Assembly (NCBI GenBank): GCA_015832175.1
Contig: WJXW01000009.1
Coordinates: 1,798,001 to 1,862,000, forward strand
DNA length: 64,000 nucleotides
Source of the DNA: Paraphaeosphaeria minitans
Lineage: Eukaryota; Ascomycota; Dothideomycetes; Pleosporales; Didymosphaeriaceae
Direction: 5' to 3'
The notes beneath the pieces are model-generated. The model made no database searches, was not told the origin of the DNA, and worked only from the letters and a program-made list of their open reading frames with translations. The translations under genes were made by a program, and so were the position numbers. Below, one piece after another: positions 47,655 to 59,859 of the stretch; the first letter of the stretch is position 1; every line of letters starts with the position of its first letter.

Positions 47655-48370
47655 CTATACCGTCTGTGCCCTCGCCAACTTCAGTTTCGCCTCCGCCTTC
47701 TTCTCCTCCTTCCTCTCCCTCCCGGCCTCAATCCGCCTCTCCTTCCTCGTCTCCGCCTGCCCAGTATGCCCCTTGTGAGCTTCACCCTTCGTAGCCTTCT
47801 CCTGCTGCTCCGCTATCCGCACATTGGCCATGGCCTCCTCCAGATTTGGTATCTGCAGCTTCTGTCGCCGTGCCTCTGCCAGTCGCTGTAGGCTCGTCTG
47901 GCGCCCCTTCGCCGCGCTCCGCACATCCTTGAGTAACCGCTCCTTGATGCGGAGCTGCATGCGCTCTTCTTCGGTTAAAATGGGCGGACGGTTCTCGACG
48001 GGCTCGCCGAAGGGCGACACGATGGAGGTTACGACATGGCGGATTGATTTGGAGGTGCGCCAGCCCGAGGCGATGCGGACGACGTCGCCTTCGACAAGGG
48101 ACGAGTTGGGGTCGGCGACGAGGTAAGTCTGTTCTGAAGGAAAATGCTGAATATTTTGTTAGCGAGTTGCTCTGATGAAAACATATGTATGGGCTTTAGT
48201 GGAAGGATTGGAAGGTAAGAGCGTACTTTTCTGAACTTCTTGTTCCATTCTTGGGCTGCTATGCGGACTTTCACGGCTTTGGACATGCGGCCTGCAGAGA
48301 CGACGACGCCGACTTGCGACGAGGAGAATAGCTTCCGTACTATGGGCTTGCCCACAAGTGACTTCGACAT
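47655..48370 (-). CDS. MRPS17: Mitochondrial small-subunit ribosomal protein uS17m
   Basis: This is the S17-family protein of the mitochondrial ribosome. Exons 48370-48227 and 48146-47655 give 211 residues. The S17 core lies at residues 15-85: VGVVVSAGRMSKAVKVRIA, then W-KKFRK joined across the intron to HFPSEQTYLVADP, then LVEGDVVRI. The remaining 120 residues are a Lys/Glu/Arg-rich, probably coiled-coil extension (EEERMQLRIKERLLKDVRSA... ERKEEKKAEAKLKLA) found in filamentous fungi and absent from bacteria. The intron is 80 bases. No classical presequence is obvious, as in yeast Mrps17. Confidence 0.9.
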
Positions 48371-48854
48371 TGTGTATGCCGTTGCGTGGGCGGATGCGTG
48401 GAGTAGTCGGGAGCGATCGCGTGCAGCGTGTGCGGGCGCCGGGGGGCGTCAACAGCGGCCTGGGTTCCGTAAAGGTACAGACAGCAAGCGAATGCGTCTC
48501 GCGTCCGGTCAAGTGAATGGTGCGCTGACTCAATTGGTGGTATACGGGTATGCCCTTCGCGGTCGATGCGCGGCGCATAAAAAGTGAACTCCCAGCGAGG
48601 AGGCTTTGCTTGGCAGCGACTCCGATTGGCTCCGCCCGATGGTTAGCTACGGTACTGGACAGATCAGCGACAACACCACGTAAATAACTGCGCCCCGCCT
48701 TCTTTGCTACAGTCACTGCGATCGATTAGGTGTACTACTCCTGTGCCACCTGGAAGCTTGTCTTCTCTTCATGGACTAAAGTAGACCCTGGAAAGATTTC
48801 GATTTCAGTGTCTAGGACTGGCCGAGACTCGTTGGAGGGAGGCAATTGGACACA
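48371..48854. promoter_or_regulatory. Divergent promoter region of MRPS17 and SCJ1
   Basis: 484 bases between divergent starts. No specific element is recognised. Confidence 0.4.
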
Positions 48855-50248
48855 ATGCTTCTGCGGATACTGTTCCTGCTGGGGTGTTTGGCACTGGGGG
48901 TTTTGGCGGCCGAGGACTTTTACAAGGTAATTTCGTGAGGGGTGGCATGTATCGAGTCTTGATACTCGCTCCGCAACCAAGAGTTACACGACACGATTGC
49001 TAACATAAGATAGCTACTCGGCGTAAAGAAAGATGCGAGCGAGCGAGAGCTCAAGAAGGCATATCGATCACTCAGCAAGAAGTACCACCCAGACAAGAAC
49101 CCGTATGTCTCAAACATCCACCCCGCGCTCTACCACAGTAACTAACGTACAGCAGTGGCAACGATAGCGCACACGAGAAGTTCGTCGCTGTCGCCGAAGC
49201 CTACGAGGTCCTTATTGACGCAGAATCCCGCAAAATATACGACCAGTATGGCCACGAAGGCATACAACAGCACAAGCAAGGCGGCTCGCCACGCCAGCAC
49301 CATGACCCCTTCGACCTCTTCAGCCGCTTCTTTGGCGGCAGCGGACACTTTCAAGGAGGCGGACAGCGACAGGGACCGAACATGGAGCTCAGGGTCGCGA
49401 TTCCTCTGCGCGACTTCTACAACGGAAGAGTTACGGAATTCGAGGTCGAGAAGCAGGCTATATGCTCTGCATGCGAGGGCACAGGCAGTGAGGACGGGCA
49501 CGTGGAGACGTGCGACGCATGTGGCGGACGCGGCGCCCGGATACAAAGACAGCAGCTTGCCCCAGGACTGTTCCAACAAATGCAAGTTCAATGCGACAAG
49601 TGCAACGGCAAGGGCAAGATAATCGCCCACCCATGTCCCGTCTGCAGCGGCAGCCGCGTCGTCCGCGAGCCCGAGAAGCACGAACTCCACATCGAAAAGG
49701 GCATGCCGCTCGGCGTGCGCATCACATACGAAAACGAGGCCGACGAGAGCCCCGACTGGGTGGCCGGCGACCTTATCGTGCACCTCGCAGAGACGGATCC
49801 GCAGTACGGTCAGCAGGATCACGAGCGTACAGACGGCACGTTTTTCCGGCGGCGCGGGAAGGACCTCTTCTGGCGAGAGGTGCTGTCGCTCCGGGAAGCG
49901 TGGATGGGCGACTGGACACGCAACATCACGCACCTGGACGGCCACATCGTGCAGCTTTCCCGTACGCGGGGCGAAGTCGTACAGCCGAACCATGTCGAGA
50001 TCATCGCCGACGAGGGCATGCCGGTGTGGCACCAGGAGCTGGAGAACAACGCCGGCGAGGTGTATGGCAGCTTACACGTCGAGTACGTGGTTGTGCTGCC
50101 GGACCAGATGGAGAAAGGTATGGAGAAGGACTTTTGGGGCGTGTGGGAGAAGTATAGGAAGAAGAGCGGGAAGGTGCTGGATAAGGAGTGGGGAAGGCCC
50201 AAGGAGCCGATTGTTATGCCGGGCAACGAGGAGCATGATGAGTTATAG
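48855..50248 (+). CDS. SCJ1: ER-luminal DnaJ/Hsp40 co-chaperone Scj1
   Basis: This Hsp40 stimulates the ER Hsp70 BiP/Kar2 in folding and quality control. Exons 48855-48926, 49014-49102 and 49153-50248 give 418 residues. A signal peptide ([19 protein letters not shown]) precedes the J domain, whose YHPDKN motif ends exon 2. A Gly-rich linker follows. Four zinc-finger half-sites are [24 protein letters not shown] and CPVCSGSR; the last deviates from CxxCxGxG. The type I client-binding barrels come next. The protein ends in HDEL, the ER retrieval signal, which fixes the location. The acceptor before exon 3 is a tandem CAGCAG, allowing a one-residue (Ser) difference. Confidence 0.95.
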
Positions 50249-50648
50249 TTATGCGGTATGAGCGGAGCGTGCAATGAACGTCATGTGTATAGTATGAGTG
50301 CGCTTGGGGTATACCCGGAGTTTTCTTGGGAGTCTGGGTGAGGGCGAGCGCATAGAGCGAATAGATACTATCCTGATAATGAGGTTCACGGATTGGAAGG
50401 CTGTGATTTCTTGTCTACGCCTGCATACTACATACACTCAGCACCATCTCATCGACCATATAAAGCTGTGTACTCGTAAAAATCAAGCAGCTACCCCGTC
50501 TACTCCGCCTTCAGCGTCTTAATCTTCTTCTGGTGTAGCTGCTCGTTAGCACCACTATTATAGTATTTGAAATCAAAGACTTACTACTTTTATCTTGTGG
50601 ACCATCTGTCTTCAGAGAGGGTTTAGCCTTTGAACTGAGTTCTCAAAG
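50249..50648. other. Intergenic, SCJ1 3' side
   Basis: About 400 bases, with a moderately AT-rich patch at 50520-50650. No gene is recognised. Confidence 0.45.
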
Positions 50649-51080
50649 TTAGCTATACGGTAATACTTTACCCGGAATCTTAGACTTTACGAACCTTTTA
50701 CCGGCACCCGTGTAGAGAAGCACGAAAAGAACAGGCCAGAACGTCAGATTAAAGTTAAACCAAAACCCTGCCCGACCGGACTGACAGCATCGGTAGGTTG
50801 TTGCAGCCAATATTCTTGGCTTCTGTTGGTATGCCGACCGGGAACATTTCTGTTGAATGGGATACTGTTGTCGCACTCGACGGGCCAGGAATTTCTGCGG
50901 CACAATGACTGCTTTTGGCGCTTTTGGCGCCTTTTGCTGGGCGACTGTTGAGAAGTTACTTCGGCCTAGCGGGCGGAGAACCGTTTGACTGAGCTTCGAT
51001 AATCCTATGAAAAGAGCAGGCGCTCTTGCCATGAATGACGCATGGGCGATGGTTCGAATGGAAGTTAAAGTGAAAGACAT
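50649..51080 (-). CDS. Hypothetical protein with possible mitochondrial presequence and one membrane segment
   Basis: I do not recognise this gene. A 143-codon intronless frame starts at the ATG at 51080. Its first 50 residues are rich in Ser, Thr, Ala and Arg with hardly any acid (MSFTLTSIRTIAHASFMARA), like a mitochondrial targeting sequence. A basic middle follows, and a hydrophobic stretch near residues 108-124 (FWFNFNLTFWPVLFVLLY) could span a membrane. It lies between two well-conserved genes, in slightly AT-rich DNA. It could equally be a chance open frame or a fragment of a spliced gene. Confidence 0.33.
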   Translation of the reverse strand: MSFTLTSIRTIAHASFMARAPALFIGLSKLSQTVLRPLGRSNFSTVAQQKAPKAPKAVIVPQKFLARRVRQQYPIQQKCSRSAYQQKPRILAATTYRCCQSGRAGFWFNFNLTFWPVLFVLLYTGAGKRFVKSKIPGKVLPYS

Positions 51081-53153
51081 ATCGTCTTTAAGTAATAGTG
51101 CTGGACAATTGGACAATCCAGGAATATTGTAATCGTGTAGCGTGTATGGAAGAGAGGTACATAATCGTTCCGAAGAAATCGAAGGTAGGAGGGATTGAAG
51201 ACATTTATACATGCTGGTTATGCTGGTTGGGTCACTCGTAACCCAAACCCACTGATCACAGCCGGTCCCGAACAACGAAGCTGCAATGACTCACTTCGCT
51301 ATAACCCCTCAACATATTTTCGCGTAAAGTCAGAGGCTTCTATGATTTAAAATTGCCCGACTAATATCATCACAGGTGTGTTGAACATTCTATCGTTTGT
51401 TGTTAAGGGATTATGGAAGACCCTGCAACATTAGAGCAACATACGATAAAAGAGCTCTCCTGTATACGAATAATAATCGCTAGAGACATATACGAACACA
51501 TCTGTCTCTCTCAACAATTGTTAACCACGGTTCTCGTTTTCAATAAGGGTTCTATTGTCTCGCCGACAGCACTCCTATCGAAATGACACCTCTTTCTCAA
51601 ACTGGTGAAATTCCAAATTCGTGAATCCTCCAAGCATCGCAGGTTGTTGTTTTTGTTTTTGTTGTGTGCGTGTGCTTGTGAACTGCAAAGAAACTCACAT
51701 CCCCCCCCCCCGCGAGGATCTTTGACTGGAGCAGCAGGTGCGAGAAACATCCACATGAGGACCTTCCAGAAAGATGTAAGAAGCATCCAAGAGAAGCATC
51801 TAAGAAAATAGATCTAAGAGAAACGAATGCATTTAAGAGGAGCGAATGCATTTAAGAGAATGGAATGCATTTGAGAGAAGCGAGAGCTTCCATAAGAGAT
51901 GTGAGCATCTATAAGAAATGACAGCATCCACAAGAAATATAAGGAGCGCCATCGTTACTCGACCTGGTGGGGGGAACGCAGCAACGCCATGCCGATATAC
52001 CTCGCCGTCAGGCACCGAAATAGGGATACGAGATGCGGTCCATGGTGTCTGGCATGGCCCAGCTGTCGAAAGCGTCGTCCACTGTCACAACAGTTAGTAC
52101 ATCTTCGCAAAGTTGATGGTGAACATGCAGCCGTCAAACTATTTGGCTAACAAGGCCATGAACCAAGCGCCAAAACTACCGACAGCCTGAAAAAGGCAGC
52201 CCGGGTCTGCTCCTCATAGATCAACCGGCCCTGCTGCCATGTCCACGGCCTTCTCCTGATGGGCCTGGCGACTTGGACTTGACCACCGAGATGGCCCCTT
52301 GTCTGCATTCTATTGCGGCGTGCCCTGACGGTCCGGTAGGCTAGGACATGGTTGCATCGATGAATATAGGTTAGCCATGGTCAAAACAACGATAAAGGTA
52401 GACCTATGGAATCAGAAGGGGAAGATGAAAGCTTACCGTGCTGTTCTACGCACCGCCGGGGAACTAAGGAAGGTTCGGAGAATATACTCCATAGCTATAA
52501 AATGTTAACATGGGGTCAGATTGCCAAACTGCATCGGCATTCTGGAATGCGAAGGCGAAGAGAAAGTGTGCGGGAAGCGTCGTGACATGAGATTAAGGAA
52601 TAATGGAGAAATGATGTGCAGGGTGAAAATGTTGGAGAGCTGCAATACTAGGACATGAACTTACTAAATGAAATTTAGTGACTGATGATGATGATGATAC
52701 GTGGGGGAAGAAAAGACGAGAGTAGGCCTGAGATACGTGTTTATATGCTGGCGCACCTGCCCATGAGAAACGCTCAGCACCAGGTCTCGCCTACGCTGTA
52801 GCCATTCTTCAAGTAGGAGGACCTACTTTCGCGGGAAAGCGCACCGCGGACAACAGCTTACACAACGTGCGTTGCCGTAAGCATGTACTTTTGGGATTCC
52901 AAGGGTGGTAGAACAGGAGATAACTACCGCATAATCTCGAATAATAGAGATATGCTAGGCACAAATAGGCAGTTTGGTTCTGTACAGGGGTGATCGGTGG
53001 GGTGGAACACGTGTGAACCGTGACTAGCATATGTCTCGAGACGAAATGGACCATTCCCGTAGAATGGCACTGTAATCTGGCAAAAGCTATGCTATTCACA
53101 CTTCGGGTATCGAGCTATGAAGACACGAAGCCTATGAAATCTGCCCTCCCATT
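51081..53153. other. Gene-poor interval with a 19-base tandem array
   Basis: Roughly 2.1 kb without a recognised gene. It contains a C-run at about 51703-51712, the 19-base repeat array at 51762-51943, and a short GAT run near 52684-52698. Open frames are short and domain-free. Confidence 0.5.
51762..51943 (+). repeat. Imperfect 19-base tandem repeat array
   Basis: At least seven consecutive 19-base units of the form CAT(T/C)TAAGAGAAGCGAATG occupy about 51811-51943; shorter or longer relatives extend left to 51762. Units diverge by a few bases each. The period is not a multiple of three, which argues against coding. Confidence 0.7.
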
Positions 53154-56100
53154 CTACTCCGCCTCCGCTTTCGCGGTGGTCCTAGAACGCGCAGACCAGT
53201 TCAAGAACTGCGAGAACATGCTGTCCCGGACCTCCGACTTCCTATCCATGAACCAGTTCTTCTGGCTCTCAGCATACACGTCCACAACCTTTGCATAGTT
53301 GTCTGCATCGGTGTTGACCAGAGTCCTCACAGCGTGCAAGCTGGCAGCGCTGCATGCACTACCATGCGCAGTCGATGCTCCGCCTTGTTTGGCTTCTTCG
53401 TGAATGGCTCGCAGTATCTCCCAGGCGGACTCTGCATCCTCTAGTTGTGGAAGGGGCTTGTTGCTCTTCGCCAAGGTTGAGTGCAACAGCTTTGCGCTTC
53501 GGTCCGTGAACTGTTTGTTCGCCGACGCTCGGGTGAGTCGCAGCACCGGTAGCAGCACTTCCAGGCTGAGCGGGTTGGAAAACTGCTTATCCAGGAAGAC
53601 CGCTAGAAGATCCAGTACACGGGACTTGAACCGGATCACGTTTTGCTTGGCTTCCTCCCGTTGCTTCTTCCCTGTGATCTGGCTCCGTTGCTTGAAGATA
53701 TTCGAGAGATGGGGATCCAGAGCCATCATCTGGTCGTCGTCCATATCGGAGTCATCAGAGTCCTCGTCTGACCCGTCACCGTTCGCAGCAAGCCCTGAAG
53801 TCTGCAGCGTCAAGGCTAGCTTGTTGTTGAACTGCGTAAGTTCATCGTCGTCGTCTTCATTTTCAGAATCACTATCCGAAGAGTCCGAGTCCTCTGAATT
53901 ATCCGAGTTACTCTCATTATCCTCAGCATCACCAACCATCTCCACGTCTGATTCATCTTCCATGTCTTCGTCCTCGTCCGATCCCGCCACATCTTCTTCC
54001 TCGTCACCCTGAGCAAATAGTTGCTTCTGGCCCTCAAGAGTCTCCTCCGTGTCCAGGATATCAGTCATAGACCTCAAGCCTTCGAGGGTGATCTCGGGGG
54101 CGAAAGCAGTAAATGCCTCGATTGCGATCTTGTGGAACAACGTACGTGTATTGCCCAAGAAAGAGAGAAGAATTTCGATGAAACCGTCTTGGCTTTCGCT
54201 CGAATCATCCTTCTTCGGGTTTGAGATGGCTTTGTAAGATGCGTCTAGGTCGTGCAGCATCATGATAGCATCTGTATCGCCGTTGAAGATCTGGATGAAA
54301 GTGAAAGCATACAAGAGAGTAAGCCCTTGGGAGACCGATGCCTTCCCGTCAGACGTGTCCTGTGGCAATGTCAGATTGAGGGGTTAACCAATGTTGATGT
54401 TGGAGAAGCTTACACTGACTTTAACAACATCGAAGGTCTCGTAGGCCTTTTCCAGAGTTTCTTGGACACTTTCATCCGCCTTGAATATCTGCTCCAAAGC
54501 TTTATCGGCTGCCTTAGACCGAACCTTGTCGACCACAATGACACCAAAAGACGTCTGTGAGCCAGCAGCCACGGGTTGCAACCGCGTTAGACATGAGGAC
54601 AATCGCTCCTGGAACATGGCTCGGCTCGAGTCGCTAATAGGCGGAGAAGGTGTTTTGCGAGCCTTCGCGTTCTGGCTCGGATTGAAGTACGCGTGTTCGA
54701 CAAGCAGATCCAAAGTGTTCAGCAGCCAATTGTCCTTCTTCGAGAATTCAGCAACCAGATCGTCATATTTTGTGTAGTGCTTGACAATGTTCAGGAGTAT
54801 GTCTGCAATGGTCTGACGGCGGTGATCAGCTACGTTCTGTTCCGTGGTTTCTGGTCGGACGAGTAGCGAATGCAAATGGCGGACGATCTTTCTTAGGACA
54901 TTGTCGTCTGCCGCAAGAGCCATTTTTTCTAGTGTCTCTGCTTTGGACGAATGTTCAAAGTCTGCGGTTCCGTTCTTGGATGTCAACTCCACAATGATGG
55001 GGAGGGATGATTCCGGAGTTGATTGAGCCCTGCGTGCAATCGCTTTCCAAGCCAACAAGGCTGCTGCATGGAGGAACCTGTCATTTTTCGACGTCTGATT
55101 CCGGAGGGTCCGCATAAAGTTGGGACTAAACAAGGCAGGGAAAGTCCATTCAGGTACTTGGCCAATCATCTGTGCGAAGAGTTTAAAGCCCCAAGACTTG
55201 CGTTCGTGTGACGAAGATGAACCAAACAGTTGTGCGTCGACAATGCTGAGCCAAAGCTGCCCGAATTGAGATTTGCCGGCATCTGTCCGGGCTGCTTTGG
55301 ACTCGCTGTCCATCTGAAGAACCTTGGACAAGAGCGTATTCCATGCGAATTGCGGGTTAGCGTTAGTGGCGCCTGATTTGACTGCCTCTGATTCATCGCT
55401 ACCGAGGGAGCTCTGGATATCTCCTTTCAGCACTTTCGCGAGTTTCGGTCGATTCTTCATCGAGATAGGATCGTTGTCGTGCCACACGTTCGCCGGCAAT
55501 GTGTCCGCATGCTGTTCTTGCAATGCCAGCCATATTGCGATGCCCTCTGGCGTGTTTGCAATCTTGTAAGAAACGAGGCGCTCGCTTATGGCTCGAACGC
55601 ATGGCTCGATCTTTGCCTCAGCCGGAAGAGTTTCGATGGTCTGAACTAAAACCAACGCACATTCCTCACGAAGCCAGGGGGTATCTCTAGCCATTTCATA
55701 GATGAGATCCAGAAGCTCGTTCCAGCTGTCCATCGCCAGCTCTGGCTCGATCAGAATCGAGGACTGCAATACAGCCTTGTACGCAAAGAGCTTTCCAATC
55801 AAATGGTTTCTTCGCTCCTGTATACACACGTTAGCTTGATTTGAGTATGCATGAGCATTCCTTACCAATCCAGACACATTGCCCTCGGGTTTAGTCTGTT
55901 TCTCCACCTTTTTCAACAAGGTTTCCACGTTGAGCTCTAAGCCCTCGATGGTAGCCGTCGAGGGTGCAAAGATCAACCTTAAAAGTTCAGTAAGGGTAAC
56001 ACAAAATCCGAACCGGGCTGCTTTTCGGTGAGTGCACAGGCCTGAGATGAGTCGATTCAGGGCCTTGAGTACATCTGTTGAGGAAGGCTTGTTCTCGGGA

Positions 56101-56306
56101 GAAAACTTGAGGATTAGCTGCTTCGCTGCTTCTAACCGGATCTCTTCCGATTCAGCAGCAAGATCATTGTAGAGCTCGACCGTGCTGAGATCATTGGCCT
56201 GGCGTTTGCGTTTGACCGGTTTCTCCGGGCTTCCTGCTTCGACATCTTCACGCGGTCTCTTCTGTCCCTGCGTCTGGTTCGCTGACTTGGCCGCTTTTCT
56301 ACCCAT
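53154..56306 (-). CDS. POL5: Pol5/Myb-binding protein 1A-like nucleolar factor
   Basis: Pol5 is an essential nucleolar HEAT-repeat protein that binds rDNA and is needed for rRNA synthesis and 60S assembly; despite its name it does not act as a replicative polymerase. Exons 56306-55866, 55817-54414 and 54359-53154 give 1016 residues, against 1022 in yeast. The N-terminus carries basic nuclear-signal clusters (KPVKRKRQ). Family motifs include RLISGLCTHRKAARFGFCV and ERRNHLIGKLFAYKA, the latter joined across the first intron. A long acidic tract of Asp/Glu/Ser lies at about residues 725-830. The C-terminal part is helical (FKSRVLDLLAVFLDKQFSNPL). Intron 55818-55865 is exactly 48 bases and has no stop in frame, so its retention would add 16 residues. 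Confidence 0.92.
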
Positions 56307-58217
56307 TGTGTTGCGTTAGGCTACGTTTGAACCTTCGCGGCGGTGCGATGGAGGAAAAGTTCAGAGGTTGCTAGCTCGATGAGGCTTAGTCCGCCAAGAC
56401 TGCTTACTTAGCAGAGCATCCTACCTCTTAGAAGTCTATTATCTCTCTTACTATGTAACTTTACGACGTAAACCTTCAAATGTGAGCAGATATAATAGCA
56501 TAGAAACATACTCTATGGAAAGATTGAAAAGATAGTATAGATGTGGTAAAGGTTTGGAGCTAAGAAAGTTGCGCTAACCCAAGTAGACATTAATTGCTTT
56601 TATCAGCGGTCTCTCGCGTGAACGTGATTACGCGCAATACAGGATCACCTTCAGAATCCGAACTTCAGAATCCGAACTTGTACAGTAAACCAAGTGACTT
56701 GAAGACAAGGTAGTAGATGTGCAACTAGCGAAGGCCTCAGCGTACATCTGGTCTTCACGTTCCAGCGAGAGACTGGTGTCATGTCCCCCACCGCAACACC
56801 AAAGCTCTCGCGAGCATGCTCCTTTTTCCTTTATCGACAACGGATATTGCCAGCATGAATTTTCTTCACCGGTTTTTTTTTTGGGCGGAGCGGACCCTGT
56901 GGAAACTAGGTTTCCTGAGTCCATGCACTTTATCCACTTAGCTGTGGTTCCCCGCATAATGCGAAGCTGGATGCACAAAGTCAGGGTAAAATCGGCTGGC
57001 AAGGAACTGCTATTCTTGACGTTTCAAACCCATCCCACGGTATGAATTAAGTTTCCATTCGCAGATCAAGCCAAGTGTCCCTACTGATGGGCCTAGGTGA
57101 AACCCTGAGAAGTCGTGGATTCAGCGTCTTGCTGGGTACTGTGTAGGCGGTGAAACGTCGACGTGGAAACCAGGGCGGCTTCACCACCGCAAACCGGCGT
57201 CGAGACGGATGGATGCTTTGGACCACGCACGGGCGGGCTGCGAAGTCAGTCTCGATCAAATGTGGCTGTCCGAAGGTGATCAGAGCTCGTCTGATGGAGC
57301 TTGATGGAGCTTTATGGAGCTCGACTTTGCATCGTGAATCAGTGAAGGCGCGACCAGACCAGCATCAGCAGGTGGGCTGGTGTATTTGTACAGAGCTAAA
57401 TTGGTCGGCTGCATCATTCAGGGTGTTGAAAGCCGAAGACCTTGCTGAAGCGGGTATGGAGTAGGATTTGTCCCTTGCGGGTGGAAGGCTTGGCTCATTA
57501 AAGAGTCACGGGACCGCGCATATTGCTGTTTCGGAAGTTTGTTTACAGGCGCGTTGACCGGTCCACGAGTCTCAGCTCTCACGCGACAGGCCAACGAACA
57601 AGCGCCGGGCCGGCCGGTGAGACCTCAGACGGAGGGGCAGCCGCGTTGCTGTGGGGTGGAAAGAGCGCGACGGGGGTTATGAAGGCTTTGTGCACGGCGG
57701 CGGATGCGATGGTGGTCACTGGTGGCCGTCCTGGCCAGGATGACGCCGTGTTCTCGACTCTTTTCAGCCCGCCTCATCGCTCCCTTCGCACGCACCCCCG
57801 GCCAGTCGGAGCTGCGCACCTAACAACGGCATTGTTGTTGCAAAGTTGGCCATGGAAGAGCGGATTTCAAGACGATTGTTGCCAAGTTGGCAATGGCAAA
57901 AGTGGATTCCAACAGCAGAAGGGAGAAACCTGGCCGTTCTTGTAGCGAACTGGGAAGCCCCCAAGAGGCCCGTATTGGATATGACGTCGGGGATCTTGCG
58001 ATCGAGGATTTCGCAAGCAGTCGTTCGATCCACATGGAGCGACAGCGGGCGTTCGAGGGCGGCCCTAACGAGCTGTGAGCCCACTTGCGGACTGTGGCCA
58101 TGGAGATCATGGAACAGTGGGAGTTCACGGGCCGCGCAGGGGGCACGTTGTCTGCAGGACTGCACGGAATCAGAGGCGGCGAGCTGATCGGGCCGTCCAA
58201 TTGGGGCTGTCGAGGGC

Positions 58218-58318
58218 GGTTGCAGCTGTCCCATGTCTGGTGGACGGCGGCTGTAGCTGTTCCAGGTCTGGTGGACGGCCGCTGTAGCTGTTCCAGGTCT
58301 GGTCAGCCTGGCGGACGG
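58218..58318 (+). repeat. About 31-base tandem repeat, three units
   Basis: Three adjacent units related to TGTAGCTGTTCCAGGTCTGG, each followed by a TGGACGG or similar tail, repeat with a 30-31 base period. Confidence 0.6.
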
Positions 58319-58604
58319 CAGCGCGCAGTCAGTCCCAGGAGGGAGGCCTCGACGACGATTCCTTGGTGTGAGGCGCCAAGCGAGGTCAGGTAAGTATGAC
58401 GACAGCTCGACGGTACTGCTACTACGACTAGATACGACGACGGCGGCCGACCGAAGCGCAGTATGGCCGGCACCGTTTTGCGAGAATTTGCTCGGAGCTG
58501 CCTTTAGCCAGCCGGTGAGCGTCGTCGTTTCACAGCGCTGCAGGCACATGCCCGCTCCAGAGGTGATCCGTGTTAGTTTGCCATGGCAGGGCAGGGCAGG
58601 GCAG

Positions 58605-58856
58605 GCAGAGCGAGGGCTCACGGCAGCGGACGTGAAGGGCAGGCTGGGAGCTCACAGCAGCGAACGGCCGACGTGAAGCCTACAGCAGCGAACAGCCGAC
58701 GTGAAGCCTACAGCAGACGTGAAGCGCAGGCTGAGAGCTCACAGCAGCGAACGGCCGACGTGAAGCCTACAGCAGCGACCGGCCGACGTGAAGCCTTAAC
58801 CGTAAAGCGGAGTGCAGCCGACGTGAAGCCTAATAACAGTAAAGCGGACTGCAGGT
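58605..58856 (+). repeat. Interspersed 28-base repeat array (GCCGACGTGAAGCCTA core)
   Basis: The core GCCGACGTGAAGCCTA recurs at least five times, usually preceded by CAGCAGCGAACG. The period is about 28 bases in the tight part, and insertions such as AGGCTGGGAGCTCA separate others. Confidence 0.65.
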
Positions 58857-59084
58857 GAGATCGTGATCATGTGCCAATCCAATCGGCCCAGCGCCGGCGA
58901 GCATAGTACGCATAGCACAGGTGGCTAGTTGGATATGTACAGGCACAGGCACAGGCTCACAGGCACAGGCTCAGGTACGCGGTACGCACGCTGCGAACAG
59001 CTGTTGAACGCCAGCGGGGCTCCCTCTAGCTGCAGCGTGGTGCACTGCGAATCCGCGCTGCGTGATTGAGTCGCTTTTGCTTCG

Positions 59085-59085
59085 T

Positions 59086-59159
<74 letters not shown>
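59085..59159 (+). repeat. CTGC microsatellite, about 18 units
   Basis: An uninterrupted run of the tetranucleotide CTGC, followed by CCTC-type units to about 59171. Confidence 0.9.
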
Positions 59160-59160
<1 letters not shown>

Positions 59161-59573
59161 CCTCCCTCCCTCCTCCGTCTGCACGCCCCGATTGCACTCG
59201 CAGAGGAAAGCCGCACGCCCGACAGCGCTGAGCACGCACACTGGCCGGCACACGACGCAGCTTGCCTGTTCCTCTCCCGCTGCAGCGCGCCGGGCGTCGG
59301 CCATTGGCGACGTGGGGACCTGTGTGCAGCGCCTACTGCTCACGGACCCAGCCCTAAACCGCAGATGCTGGCCTGCATGGTTGCTGGGGCAGGCCGTCCT
59401 GGCTGACCATACCCTCTCCACCACCTCAGCCCGCCCTTCCTCTCCAACCTTCTTTGTCCCCAAGAAGGTACCCTCTCCCTCCCCCTTAAAGCAGTTGCCT
59501 GCTGGGACCTTGGTCGTTTTTGGTTTCATCGGGCAGTTGCTACCATCCAGTGCTCCCTCGAACCCGCCCGCTC

Positions 59574-59611
59574 GCCCACGCCCACGCCCACGCCCACGCC
59601 CACGCCCACGC
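59574..59611 (+). repeat. CCCACG hexanucleotide run, about six units
   Basis: A perfect short tandem array of CCCACG lies in the upstream region of the CDC25-like gene. Confidence 0.8.
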
Positions 59612-59859
59612 CTGCGACCCATGCAACCCGCTGCAAGACGACAACCACCTGTCCGCTCCCACACACGGCACCATACATCCTCAGATTAGAATTAGCTTTC
59701 TCGTCTATAATTGTATGCTTACCCGCTGCCTTGGTCCGCACCCAAGTTCCGCCTCGACGCCGTGAACAAAGCACCCGGAGCCACGCTCGTTTGTCCTAGC
59801 AACGCCCCCTCCAACACCTTGAACACCGCCCCGACTCAGCAAACCCAACAAAGGCGGTC

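Larger units (their letters stand above)
56307..59859. other. 3.5 kb gene-poor interval, repeat-rich on the right
   Basis: No gene is recognised. The interval separates POL5 and CDC25. The left half (56.3-57.5 kb) is unremarkable. The right half holds several tandem repeats listed separately. These repeats, plus high GC, create long but meaningless open frames on both strands (for example 57764-58621 and 59026-59689). The last part presumably includes the promoter and 5' leader of the phosphatase gene. Confidence 0.55.

Noticed and set aside
57764..58621. 285-codon minus-strand frame
   Set aside because: Composition is that of translated GC-rich tandem repeats, with no domain and no conserved start.
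59026..59689. Frames of about 200 codons on both strands
   Set aside because: They read through the CTGC and CCCACG microsatellites (Ala-Gly-Arg-Gln and Pro-Arg runs); both strands are open only because the repeats lack stops.
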